Part shown: piece by piece, positions 6,001 through 12,067 of the stretch
Position numbering within the stretch: position 1 is the first letter of the stretch
Layout: the number at the start of each line of letters is the position of its first letter
From: Thermoflexales bacterium
Lineage (GTDB): Bacteria > Chloroflexota > Anaerolineae > S140-20
Length of the DNA: 12,067 bases
Reading direction: 5' to 3'
Assembly: GCA_015484715.1 (NCBI GenBank)
Contig: WFUY01000584.1
Span: 1-12,067, forward strand
The notes under the pieces: generated by a model
Database searches by the model: none
Seen by the model: only the letters and a program-made list of their open reading frames with translations
What the model was told of the DNA's origin: nothing
Translations under genes and position numbers: made by a program

Positions 6001-6769
6001 CCACGTTGCCGACAACCCCCTCTACCTCTTCCCCGGCGACGATCCCCGACGCCGGGTGAAGCGGACGATCCTGAAGACGCCCAACACGCCTCTGGTCTAC
6101 CGGCGGGTGGAGGGGAAGTACGGCCTGAGCTACAACGCCGAGAACGTGAAGGAGTTGAGCCGCTTCCAGGACGGGTCGCTGGCCCGGGACCTGAGCCGCT
6201 ACTTGGTGCGCCGGTTCCCTCTGGAGTTCGGGCCGGGTCACGACCAGTTCCGCCGCTTTGTGCGCAGCGACAACGGCTCGTACCGGGTGGACCTGGACCG
6301 TTACCTGACCTGGCTCAGCGAGAACCCCCACACGGTGCCCCGGACGGCGTTGGAGAACGCCGCCCGTTCCTTCCTGGCCCGGGAGATCATGGCGGTGACG
6401 ACGCGCAAGCACGCCGGACGGGTGGAGGAGACGGAGGCCTACTTCTTCCAGTACGGCGTCAACTTCTTCAACCAGCCGGTGACGGTCCTGCTCATCGGCG
6501 GGACCATCTACCACAAGTACCGCGATCGGGAGCCGGGCTATGAGGAGGACCTGGCTCTCATCGCCGGCGGCGTGCTCTACAATCCCGAGGAACCGGAGGT
6601 GCTGCGCCCCACGGGGCCGGTGCTGATGGATGCCCGCTACCTGGTCAGCATCCTGGGCGGGCTCTACGGACGGGTGAACCCGGAGCAGGCGCTGCGGGTG
6701 ATGAAGCGGGAGCTGGTGCCGCTGGAGGTGGGAGTGCCGGTGCAGGAGCGGGTTCCTGTAGCGGCGTAG
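3041..6769 (+). CDS. Fused adenosylcobalamin-dependent mutase: MutS-, MutE- and MutL-like domains in one chain
   Basis: The 1242-residue protein reads as three glutamate-mutase-type components in one polypeptide. Residues 26-160 form a B12-binding domain: GKCVHNLG supplies the cobalt-ligand His37 (with Cys35 where the usual DxHxxG has Asp), and SMRL (84-87) and FGG follow. Residues about 225-690 resemble the TIM-barrel catalytic subunit GlmE/MutE, with YN at 337-338 and INDPHQWGL around 371-379. Residues about 705-1225 are a MutL/GlmL-family ATPase of the actin/ASKHA type: VVDFGSTFTKIGLF (from 710), LLAGGTDQGG and DIGGATTDFYS (from 977). MutL proteins are thought to reactivate or assist such mutases. 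These parts are normally separate proteins of about 140, 480 and 460 residues. ATG 3041 is preceded by GAGG at a proper distance; the frame stays open upstream to 2615 only by running through the repeat and the previous gene. Domain assignments are strong for S and L, moderate for E; the substrate is unknown. Confidence 0.85.
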   Translation: MTKDNGRPKEAAAAEDKPPEPGRKRRVMVGAIGKCVHNLGVETFADWMEDQGLDYVSVKLGPAVPIREVINKIREARPEVVGVSMRLGDLHVDRLIGEFIELATRYGLHPRDSGIRYAFGGLRPAANVVRAMTGLPLEPDRFTREEEQHYDLEALAEAYRDRTSFQGFFELVADDFITMEELERFAHGLPPAHQEGPMAWSDSLVERIRQVQERESRPAIRAHIGIAAETIEPTVEAVQKLADAGVLEIVSLAPDQTSQELLAKFIRGEEDPDRYLAGQGGAPIRSVEDLKRLKAATRRGNHPLTRIYTGTDELLELAKLWEEHLNIAFPAVPIFFYNELDGRGPLSIRDAFDEHFRVIEWWAQQGKPLEINDPHQWGLRYASDDMQVADHVLCAVIALKKGIRHYVMQMMFELPPTISALDDLAKMKAAYELIEPLTRHFDFHIIRQTRSGLPSFPPNLNQAKGHLAFGVYTQLYMEPDILHVVTYSEAHHEATAEDIIEACEIVHQVCWDFAKGAVPDIWADPVLKARKRELKEGAMYNLLHGAILGGYVGPITPETFWAWAREPEEDPERNFGTMLLSFIDEANYLTGTCGLIAADTLDLGLQIGLYQGPHITVVDRRYELAGACRTKVVDGMCRIEAWNGIPVGSEFERVDLVRQHFPWYFDREISHAEHVSFIADDAEVERLDEETVAQFRRGIGVTGLADERVLVVDFGSTFTKIGLFDTRQETFELRYVPTTVEDIRIGLAHGLGVLEACRERGDWKPLAQKMDEFAVRLPCSSAKGGLKVATVALVKEESGFAAELAALTAGAKLVGSYEGPLTPEQARAIYEVDQPEIILLAGGTDQGGDAETQLHNARMLAEAARYATYTDYGVPVVYAGNQDVRGQVERIFRAHGVDVRVTPNVMPEINEFHIEAVNEALRELFQTVIIRAKGFDVVEAYMDAPFIPTPRAAFLGINLLAQGYGSEEGLGNILALDIGGATTDFYSHVADNPLYLFPGDDPRRRVKRTILKTPNTPLVYRRVEGKYGLSYNAENVKELSRFQDGSLARDLSRYLVRRFPLEFGPGHDQFRRFVRSDNGSYRVDLDRYLTWLSENPHTVPRTALENAARSFLAREIMAVTTRKHAGRVEETEAYFFQYGVNFFNQPVTVLLIGGTIYHKYRDREPGYEEDLALIAGGVLYNPEEPEVLRPTGPVLMDARYLVSILGGLYGRVNPEQALRVMKRELVPLEVGVPVQERVPVAA

Positions 6770-6791
6770 AGGTCGAGAGGGGGCCATCACG

Positions 6792-6828
6792 GAACAGGCC
6801 GGGCGTGAGCGCCCGGCCTGTTCTCTTA
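6792..6828. terminator. Bidirectional terminator hairpin between convergent genes
   Basis: The arms GAACAGGCCGGGCG (6792-6805) and its exact complement (6810-6823) form a perfect 14-bp stem closed by the tetraloop TGAG. It lies 22 bp after the mutase stop and 11 bp after the stop of the convergent propeller gene, so it can serve both. The following T content (TTCTCTT) is moderate on the plus strand and poor on the minus strand. Confidence 0.75.
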
Positions 6829-6834
6829 AGGCGG

Positions 6835-7764
6835 TCATCGGCCTGCAGGCTGCCACTGGGGATGGATGTCATCGGCGGGGTGGTTGGTGAGGCGGATTGG
6901 GTTGGAACCGTCAGCATTCATCACGTAGATCTCGGGGTTGCCATCCCGGTCGGAGACGAAGACGATCTTCGAGCCATCGGGGGACCAGGCGGGATCGCCA
7001 TCGTTGGCCGGATTGCGGGTGATGTTGGTCAGCGTCCCATCGGCCAGATCGAGCAGGTAGATCTCCATATTGCCCTCCCGGTCGCTCATGAAGGCGATCT
7101 TTGAGCCGTCAGGCGACCAGGCCGGGTTCATATCCTGAGCCGGGTTGTTCGTCAGGTTGACTTCGGTGTGGTCAGGCCCCAGGACGTAGATCTCGGGATT
7201 CCCATCGCGAACGCTCATGAAGACGATGGATTGCCCATCGGGAGACCAGGACCCGTACATATCGAGCCCCAGTTGGCTGGTGCGGCGGGTGAGGTCACGG
7301 CCATCAGCCCCCACCGTCCACAGCTTCGTGTTGGCCGTCACCTCGATGCTCCCCCCTTCGATGGGCTCGTAGTAGGTGCGGTTGGAGGAGAAGAGGATCT
7401 GGGAGCCGTCGGGCGACCAGGCCGGCACCACGTTGAACCCGATCCCATCGGTTAGGCGGGTGGTCTCCGTCCCATCGGCCTTCATCACGTAGATGTCCGG
7501 GGAGCCCTCCCGTTCCGAGGTGAAGGCGATCCGCTGACCATCGGGTGCCCAGCTCGGTGTCCCGTCATAGGCTGGGTTGTTGGTCAGGTTCACCAGGTTG
7601 GAACCGTCGGCGTCCATGATGTAGACCTCGGCGTTGCCATCGCGGTAGGACTCGAAGGCGATCTTGCCGAGGGGGACCGTTGAGGAGCGGCATCCCACCG
7701 CCGTGGAGAGCAGGGCCGCGGTCAGCAGGAGGGTGCAGATTTGGAGGCATCGTCGAATGTCCAT
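6835..7764 (-). CDS. TolB/PD40-type beta-propeller lipoprotein
   Basis: The 309-residue protein has a hydrophobic signal (residues 6-20) and a lipobox-like AVGC with Cys25, so it is probably an exported lipoprotein. The rest is WD40-like PD40 repeats: five copies of a W[AS]PDG motif followed by a hydrophobic strand (such as WSPDGSKIAF), each followed by a DG-N-EIYV-D-DG strand. The chain ends at a partial WQPAGR, and the first strand GKIAFESYRDG would complete that blade, giving a six-bladed ring closed by a velcro strand. I chose ATG 7764, which has AGGGAG upstream. Starting at 7866 would add residues encoded by the 106-bp repeat. The fold resembles the propeller of TolB, but no tol/pal neighbours are present and the N-terminal TolB domain is missing. 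A binding or scaffold role outside the membrane is likely; the partner is unknown. Confidence 0.85.
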   Translation of the reverse strand: MDIRRCLQICTLLLTAALLSTAVGCRSSTVPLGKIAFESYRDGNAEVYIMDADGSNLVNLTNNPAYDGTPSWAPDGQRIAFTSEREGSPDIYVMKADGTETTRLTDGIGFNVVPAWSPDGSQILFSSNRTYYEPIEGGSIEVTANTKLWTVGADGRDLTRRTSQLGLDMYGSWSPDGQSIVFMSVRDGNPEIYVLGPDHTEVNLTNNPAQDMNPAWSPDGSKIAFMSDREGNMEIYLLDLADGTLTNITRNPANDGDPAWSPDGSKIVFVSDRDGNPEIYVMNADGSNPIRLTNHPADDIHPQWQPAGR

Positions 7765-7783
7765 AGGGCTCCCTAAAACGGTT

Positions 7784-7814
7784 CGGCCCGGTGGCCTGCC
7801 GGGCGCCCGGGCCG
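7784..7814 (-). promoter_or_regulatory. G/C-rich hairpin in the propeller gene leader
   Basis: CGGCCCGG (7784-7791) pairs with CCGGGCCG (7807-7814) around a 15-base loop; the loop and right arm also contain the palindrome CCGGGCGCCCGG (7799-7810). It lies 20 bp before the ATG of the propeller lipoprotein gene and close to its Shine-Dalgarno sequence. It could influence translation or be incidental in such GC-rich DNA. Confidence 0.3.
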
Positions 7815-7844
7815 GAGGGTGGCTCGACGGGGAGAGGGAGTTAT

Positions 7845-7950
7845 AGCCTACCCTCCCGCAGGTCACCGGTTGAGGGCGCTTTCAGTCCCGATGGGCTGTT
7901 TGAAGCACGGTTTCGCATCGGAAACGCGCCTAACCTGCGGGAGGGTGAAC
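7845..7950 (-). repeat. 106-bp terminal-inverted-repeat element, copy 2
   Basis: This is the inverted copy of the element at 2871-2976, the same length and differing at 9 positions, mostly transitions. The differences do not look like compensatory base-pair changes; one breaks a pair in the AGCCC/GGGCT hairpin. It starts 19 bp after the OppC-type permease stop codon and ends 80 bp before the propeller ATG. At its gene-proximal edge the minus strand reads TATAAC (7845-7840), a possible -10 box created at the junction, but no properly spaced -35 box is evident. Confidence 0.75.
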
Positions 7951-7969
7951 GATTACGAAGGTCGTGGGG

Positions 7970-9004
7970 CTACTCCCCCCGTAGTCGGGGGTCGAAGGCG
8001 TCGCGGAGGCCATCGCCCAGGAAGTTGAAGGCCAAGGTGGTGAGCGTCAGCGCCAGGGCCGGCACGAAGACTTCGTGGGGGTAAGTCCGCAACGCCTGAT
8101 AGGTCTCCGAGATCATCAGCCCCCAACTGGGGGTGGGCGGGTTGACGCCCAGGCCGATGAAGCTGAGGAAGGCCTCCAGGAAGATGTAGCCGGGGATGGC
8201 CAGGGTCTCCGCCACGATGCAGGGGCCCAGGATGTTGGGCAGCAGATGGCGGAAGATGATGCGCCGGTTGGTGGCTCCGACGGCCCGGGCTGCCTCGACG
8301 AATTCCTTCTCCTTGTAGGAGAGGGTCTGGCCGCGGGCGATGCGGGCCATGCCCAGCCAGTTGACCAGGCCCAGGGCGATAAAGAGGAAGAACATCCCGC
8401 CCATCGCCTTGTCAATGTTGATGAAGAGATTGGCGATCCCCCCACCGCCACCTCGCCGGGAGAGGGCCTTGAAGTAGACCTGCATCAGGATGATGAAGAT
8501 GATGAGAGGGAAGCCGTAGAGGAAGTCCACGAAGCGCATCATCAGGTTGTCCACGCGGGTGCTGGAATAACCTGAGATGAGGCCGTAGGTGATGCCCACG
8601 ACGAGGCTCACGAAGGCCGCCACGAAGGCCACGGAGAGCGACACCCGGGTGCCATACAGCGTTCGGCTCAGGATGTCACGGCCCAGGTAATCCACGCCCA
8701 GGAGGTAGAACTTGCCATCCACGGTCCGGGTGAAGAGACCGGTATCGTGGTAGCGGAAGTTGACCTCGGCGAAGTGATAGGGAGCCAGGAGGGGACGGAC
8801 CTCTCCACCGGTGAAGAAGGCGATGACGGTGGTGTCGGTGAAGATGGCGACCAGGATGAGCAGGATGAGGAAGATGCCGCTGATGACGGCGACGCGGTTC
8901 TTCAAAAGCTGCCGGAAGGCATCGGCCAGGGGACTGCGCCCACGCCGGACGGCCTCCTCCAATCGCAATTGAGCCACCTCTTGCGGTGTCGCTTCAGCAG
9001 CCAT
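7970..9004 (-). CDS. oppC: Oligopeptide/dipeptide ABC transporter permease, OppC/DppC type
   Basis: This 344-residue inner-membrane protein is one half of the translocation channel of a peptide-type importer. Six membrane segments can be seen (about 36-56, 118-145, 156-178, 202-222, 260-283 and 311-333), with the OppC-type outer loop LLGVDYLGRDILSR (101-114) after the first. The coupling EAA loop is at 234-257 (EFVEAARAVGATNRR...HLLPN), where an OppD/OppF-type ATPase would dock. Between segments three and four lies an extra glycine-rich stretch (RRGGGGG, residues 183-189), making the protein somewhat longer than the usual 290-310 residues. ATG 9004 has AGGAGG upstream. It follows the OppB-type gene by 41 bp in the same operon. 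Substrate class is inferred from the family and the binding protein. Confidence 0.92.
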   Translation of the reverse strand: MAAEATPQEVAQLRLEEAVRRGRSPLADAFRQLLKNRVAVISGIFLILLILVAIFTDTTVIAFFTGGEVRPLLAPYHFAEVNFRYHDTGLFTRTVDGKFYLLGVDYLGRDILSRTLYGTRVSLSVAFVAAFVSLVVGITYGLISGYSSTRVDNLMMRFVDFLYGFPLIIFIILMQVYFKALSRRGGGGGIANLFINIDKAMGGMFFLFIALGLVNWLGMARIARGQTLSYKEKEFVEAARAVGATNRRIIFRHLLPNILGPCIVAETLAIPGYIFLEAFLSFIGLGVNPPTPSWGLMISETYQALRTYPHEVFVPALALTLTTLAFNFLGDGLRDAFDPRLRGE

Positions 9005-9045
9005 AGCGCCTCCTGCCTTGGGGGAGAATGGCTTCTCTCACGAGC

Positions 9046-10020
9046 CTACTCGTAGCGGATGCGGGGATCCAGCCAGGCGTAGGTGATGTCCACCGCCAGG
9101 TTAGCGACAACCAGCAGCACGGAGTAGAGCAGGGTCGTCCCCATCACGATGGGGTAGTCCCGGTTGTTGACGCTGTCCACGAAGTGCTGCCCCATACCGC
9201 TGATGCCGAAGATCTGCTCAACCACGAAGGTCCCTGTGACGATGGCGGCGAAGAGGGGGCCAAGCACGGTGACGACAGGGATGAGGGCGTTCTTCATCGC
9301 GTGGACGATGATGATGGTGCGCTCTCGCAGCCCCTTGGCCCGGGCTGTGCGGATGTAGTCCTCCCGGATAACCTGCAGCAGGCTGGCTCGCGTCAGCCGG
9401 GCGATGCTGGCCGAGAGCCCGGTCCCCAGAGCCACGGTGGGAAGCACCGCGTGTTTCCAGAAGTTCGAGGTCATCGGAGGGATGAACCCCAGGTAGAACT
9501 GGGTGTAGTCGGCTCCCCACCGGGCGACCGGGAACCAGCCCAGCTTGAGGCCGAAGGCCCAGATGAGGAAGGGGGCGAGGACGATGTTAGGGATGGAAAC
9601 GCCTAGGATGGCGATGAAGGAGCTAAAGTAGTCCACCCAGGTGTTGTGCTTGAGGGCTGCCAGGGTACCTGCTGGTATCCCGATGATCAGGGCCAAGGCT
9701 AGGGAGAGAATGCCCAACTGGAAGGAGACCGGGAAGGTCTGCTTGATGATGTCGTTGACGGTCAGGGAGCGGTAGCGGAAGGAGGGACCCAGGTCTCCGT
9801 GCAGGAGGTCCCACAGCCAGGCAGCGAACTGCTTCCAGAGGGGCCAGTCCAGGTGGTACTTGCGTTCCAGATTCGCCACCACGCTGGGGGGCAAGCTACG
9901 GTCTCCGGCGAAGTCGAAAGGGCCTCCCGGCATCGCTCGGGCCAGCACAAAGGTGACCAGCGCGATAGCGAACAGCACAGGGATGAACCACAAGATGCGT
10001 CGGACGATATATCGGGTCAT
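9046..10020 (-). CDS. oppB: Oligopeptide/dipeptide ABC transporter permease, OppB/DppB type
   Basis: This 324-residue inner-membrane permease pairs with the OppC-type protein encoded next. It opens with the typical MTRYIVRRILWFIPVLF segment (first membrane span about 9-29) and AMPGGPFD, followed by an outer domain with HLDWPLWKQF and GDLGPSF. Further spans lie near 97-120, 134-158, 190-208, 246-270 and 293-315. The ATPase-coupling EAA loop is at 220-244 (DYIRTARAKGLRERTI...AMKN), and the C-terminus LDPRIRYE is typical of OppB/DppB. The start ATG 10020 is preceded by GAGGA. The gene lies 88 bp after the binding-protein gene, with a strong hairpin between them that may lower permease expression relative to the binding protein. 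Length and motifs are standard for the family. Confidence 0.94.
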   Translation of the reverse strand: MTRYIVRRILWFIPVLFAIALVTFVLARAMPGGPFDFAGDRSLPPSVVANLERKYHLDWPLWKQFAAWLWDLLHGDLGPSFRYRSLTVNDIIKQTFPVSFQLGILSLALALIIGIPAGTLAALKHNTWVDYFSSFIAILGVSIPNIVLAPFLIWAFGLKLGWFPVARWGADYTQFYLGFIPPMTSNFWKHAVLPTVALGTGLSASIARLTRASLLQVIREDYIRTARAKGLRERTIIIVHAMKNALIPVVTVLGPLFAAIVTGTFVVEQIFGISGMGQHFVDSVNNRDYPIVMGTTLLYSVLLVVANLAVDITYAWLDPRIRYE

Positions 10021-10058
10021 TCGGTCCTCGCCTCGTCACGGGGGGGCAGGCAGGTGAG

Positions 10059-10094
10059 CGGTGGCTGTGGGTCTTGATGGACCCACAGCCACCG
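10059..10094 (-). promoter_or_regulatory. Intercistronic hairpin between binding-protein and permease genes
   Basis: CGGTGGCTGTGGGTC (10059-10073) and its exact complement (10080-10094) form a perfect 15-bp stem with a 6-base loop. It begins 14 bp after the stop codon of the upstream oppA-type gene. On the coding strand no T-run follows, so an mRNA-stabilising 3' hairpin or a leaky attenuator is more likely than a full terminator. This is a common way to give more binding protein than permease. Confidence 0.65.
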
Positions 10095-10108
10095 ATAGGG
10101 TGCGGTTG

Positions 10109-12034
10109 CTACTTGCCCATAGCCGCCTTCTTGGCCTCCCAGTCAATCTTCCACTTCCAGATGTGGAGCCGACCGGGGTCACCCCAGACCCGATCCAGCC
10201 ACGGCTTGCCGACGGCGACACGGGTGTAGTAGTAGATGGGGGCGATGCCTACGATCTCGTCCACGAAGAGCCGCTCGGCCTCCTTGTAGAGCTCCTTCTG
10301 CTTCTCCGGATCGGGCTCGACCTGGGCCTGCTTGGTCAGCTGGGCGAACTTCGCCACCGCCTCGCCAACCTGGGGGTCATCCTCGCTGATGAGAGGCTCG
10401 TTGGCCCCCTCGGTGGGATGGAAGACCTCGTGGATCCAGTTGTTGGCGTGCGGGTAGTCGGCGCACCAGCCCAGCCGATAGACGTTGGGCTTGTCCTCCA
10501 GCGGGCTTTCCCGATCAATGGTCTTCAGGTAGACCCGCCACTCCTGGGTCTCGATGGTGACGTTGATCTTCGGGTAGGCGCTCTTCCACATTGCCTGGAT
10601 GGCCTGGGCGATCCGGGCGTGCCCCTCGCTGACGTTGTGCATCAGCAGGATGTCCAGCCCCTCGCCGTCGGGGTAGCCGGCCTCCTCCAGGAGCTTCTTG
10701 CCCTCGGCAACGGCCTTCTCGTAGCCCCAACCGCCCATATCCTCCGGCAGTGCCCACGGAGCAATGTCGGGATCGAGGGCCGGGGAGCCGAAGTTCAGGG
10801 GGTTGGTGAAGGCGTTGGCCGGGATCTGCCCACCCTTGGTCACCGTCTCGACCAGCGTCTTGCGGTCAATGCCCATCGAGAGCGCCTTGCGCACCCGGAC
10901 ATCATCCGTGGGTGGCTTCTTGGTGATGAAGCCGTAGTAGTAGGTGCAGTTGATGGGCGTGTTGACGAATTCCTTGCTGAGCTGCGGGTCCGCCTTCACC
11001 CGCTCGATCTGGTCCAGCGGCACACCCGCCGTGTCCAGCTCGTTGTCCTCGTAGAGGGCGAAGGCCGTCGAGGCTTCTTCGATCATCACACCGTAGACCT
11101 TCTCGATGTTCCCGGCCTCGTCGGCAAGCTCCTCCCAGCCGTACCACAGCGGGTTCTTCTCCAAGGTCAGGTGATCGCCGTGGACCCACTCGGTCATCAC
11201 GTATGGACCGTTGGTCTGGATGAAGCCCGGCTCGATCCAGCGCTCACCCTTCTCCTCGATGATCCACTGGGGCATCGGGCGGGCGATCCACATGCTGGCG
11301 ATCTGCGGGAAGAAGCCGGCTCCGTACTCCAGGGTGAACTCCACGGTGAAATCATCCACGGCGCGGACCCCCACAGCATCGTAGAGCTCCTGGAAGTTCT
11401 CCGCCTCCGGATCGGCCATGTTCAGGTCCGCGCAGCCCTTGACAATGTAAAGCACATAGGCGTAGTCGGAGCCGGTGCGCGGGTCGCAGGTGCGCTTCAC
11501 GCCGTAGACCACGTCGTGGGCGTTCACAATGCGGACGTTGCCTTCATCGTCGGTGACTTCCTCGACCTGACCGGTGGTGGGGTCGTAGCGCACCCACGGA
11601 ACGTCGTTGCGCATCTTGAAGGTCCAGACTGTCCGGTCCTCGTTGGAAGACCACTCGGTGGCCAATTCGGGGATGGCCTCCATCGTCTCGTCATCGAGGT
11701 CCGTCAAGCCCAGGAAGAGCTCCTCGATGACGCCCACCGAGGTGGTGTCCGTCGCCAGAGAGGGGTCCGCCGTCGGGGGCTCGGTGCCCCAGTTGATGTT
11801 CAGGGTCACCTTCTCCTCGCCGGGGACCGGGGTCGGGGTGACCTCGACGATCTTCTCGACCTCTTTCTCCACGATCTTGGTGACGACCACTGTGGCACCT
11901 TCCTTCTCTACCACCTCGGTGACCACAACGGTCTCCTTGACGACCTGGGGCGTAGGCTGAGCGCAGGCGGAGAGGACCACGCTGGCGATGACCACGAAAG
12001 CCCAGAGGGTCAACCACCTTCTTCGAGCAAGCAT
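10109..12034 (-). CDS. oppA: Peptide ABC transporter substrate-binding lipoprotein (SBP_bac_5, OppA-like)
   Basis: This 641-residue protein captures oligopeptides or similar solutes outside the membrane for the permeases encoded downstream. The signal segment (residues 7-21) ends in the lipobox VLSAC with lipidated Cys24. A tether of about 45 residues follows, rich in Val/Glu/Lys/Thr (VVKETVVVTEVVEKE, then EKEVEKIVEVTPTPVP), which should hold the binding domain away from the membrane. The family-5 domain starts near residue 76 with NINWGTEPPTADPSLATD, and includes NAHDVVYGVKRTCDPRTGSD, VRKALSMGIDRKTLV and the OppA-like GWCADYPHANNW around residue 523. ATG 12034 has a very strong AGGAGGAGGAGG upstream. 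It is first of the visible operon; its promoter lies at or beyond the right edge. Peptides are the family's usual ligand, but other ligands such as sugars or nickel occur in relatives. Confidence 0.93.
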   Translation of the reverse strand: MLARRRWLTLWAFVVIASVVLSACAQPTPQVVKETVVVTEVVEKEGATVVVTKIVEKEVEKIVEVTPTPVPGEEKVTLNINWGTEPPTADPSLATDTTSVGVIEELFLGLTDLDDETMEAIPELATEWSSNEDRTVWTFKMRNDVPWVRYDPTTGQVEEVTDDEGNVRIVNAHDVVYGVKRTCDPRTGSDYAYVLYIVKGCADLNMADPEAENFQELYDAVGVRAVDDFTVEFTLEYGAGFFPQIASMWIARPMPQWIIEEKGERWIEPGFIQTNGPYVMTEWVHGDHLTLEKNPLWYGWEELADEAGNIEKVYGVMIEEASTAFALYEDNELDTAGVPLDQIERVKADPQLSKEFVNTPINCTYYYGFITKKPPTDDVRVRKALSMGIDRKTLVETVTKGGQIPANAFTNPLNFGSPALDPDIAPWALPEDMGGWGYEKAVAEGKKLLEEAGYPDGEGLDILLMHNVSEGHARIAQAIQAMWKSAYPKINVTIETQEWRVYLKTIDRESPLEDKPNVYRLGWCADYPHANNWIHEVFHPTEGANEPLISEDDPQVGEAVAKFAQLTKQAQVEPDPEKQKELYKEAERLFVDEIVGIAPIYYYTRVAVGKPWLDRVWGDPGRLHIWKWKIDWEAKKAAMGK

Positions 12035-12067
12035 TTCCTCCTCCTCCTTTGGGTTACAGGGTAGGCG

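Noticed and set aside
4640..6856. 738-codon minus-strand frame over the MutL-like half
   Set aside because: Antisense shadow; His/Gln/Leu-rich with no domain, and it runs through the terminator hairpin at 6792-6823.
7765..7866. N-terminal extension of the propeller lipoprotein (starting MTCGRVGY)
   Set aside because: Its beginning is encoded by the end of the 106-bp repeat, and it would place the signal peptide internally.
10061..12064. 667-codon plus-strand frame opposite the peptide-binding protein gene
   Set aside because: Antisense shadow with Asp/Val/Gly/Leu-rich composition; the minus-strand protein has a signal peptide, a lipobox and family motifs.
1..12067. CRISPR arrays, tRNA or rRNA genes, transposase genes
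   Set aside because: No regularly spaced repeats, no tRNA or rRNA signature sequences and no transposase-like protein were found on either strand.

Overview
The window looks like a chromosomal segment of a high-GC bacterium. The best guess for the lineage is Chloroflexota (Anaerolineae, Caldilineae or Thermoflexia-like). That guess rests on overall character rather than a marker gene: strong G/C third-position bias, many lipoproteins, and an extracytoplasmic solute-binding lipoprotein whose mature end is a Val/Glu/Thr repeat (VVKETVVVTEVVEKE) followed by TPTPVP, a style I associate with that phylum. No rRNA, tRNA, CRISPR array, transposase gene or phage gene was seen.

Layout. (1) 1-633, minus: 5' part of pstS, the phosphate-binding lipoprotein, running off the left edge, with a strong sigma70-type promoter at 684-712. 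(2) 634-1473: an 840-bp divergent intergenic region with nested inverted repeats, a long palindrome, a second promoter facing right (937-964), a structured leader and a terminator-like hairpin just before the next gene. (3) 1474-2778, plus: an octopine/nopaline-type opine dehydrogenase. (4) 3041-6769, plus: a 1242-residue protein that joins a cobalamin-binding MutS/GlmS-like domain, a MutE/GlmE-like mutase domain and a MutL/GlmL-like ATPase domain in one chain. (5) 6835-7764, minus: a six-bladed TolB/PD40-type beta-propeller lipoprotein, convergent with the mutase and separated from it by a perfect 14-bp hairpin. (6) 7970-12034, minus: an oligopeptide/dipeptide ABC importer operon read in the order binding protein, OppB-type permease, OppC-type permease; no ATPase genes lie in the window.

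A 106-bp element with 14-bp terminal inverted repeats occurs twice (2871-2976 and, inverted, 7845-7950; 97 of 106 positions identical). Each copy sits in the 5' leader of a gene, the mutase fusion and the propeller lipoprotein, and has the same orientation relative to that gene. It is either a MITE-like repeat or a repeated structured RNA leader.

The most unusual content is the opine dehydrogenase next to the all-in-one B12 mutase. A plausible but unproven reading is a small catabolic module: imported peptide- or amino-acid-derived compounds are cleaved or formed by the opine dehydrogenase, and the carbon skeleton of the amino acid is rearranged by the B12 enzyme, whose MutL-like domain would reactivate or protect it. 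The substrate cannot be read from the sequence. The peptide importer and PstS are ordinary transport functions and need not belong to that pathway.
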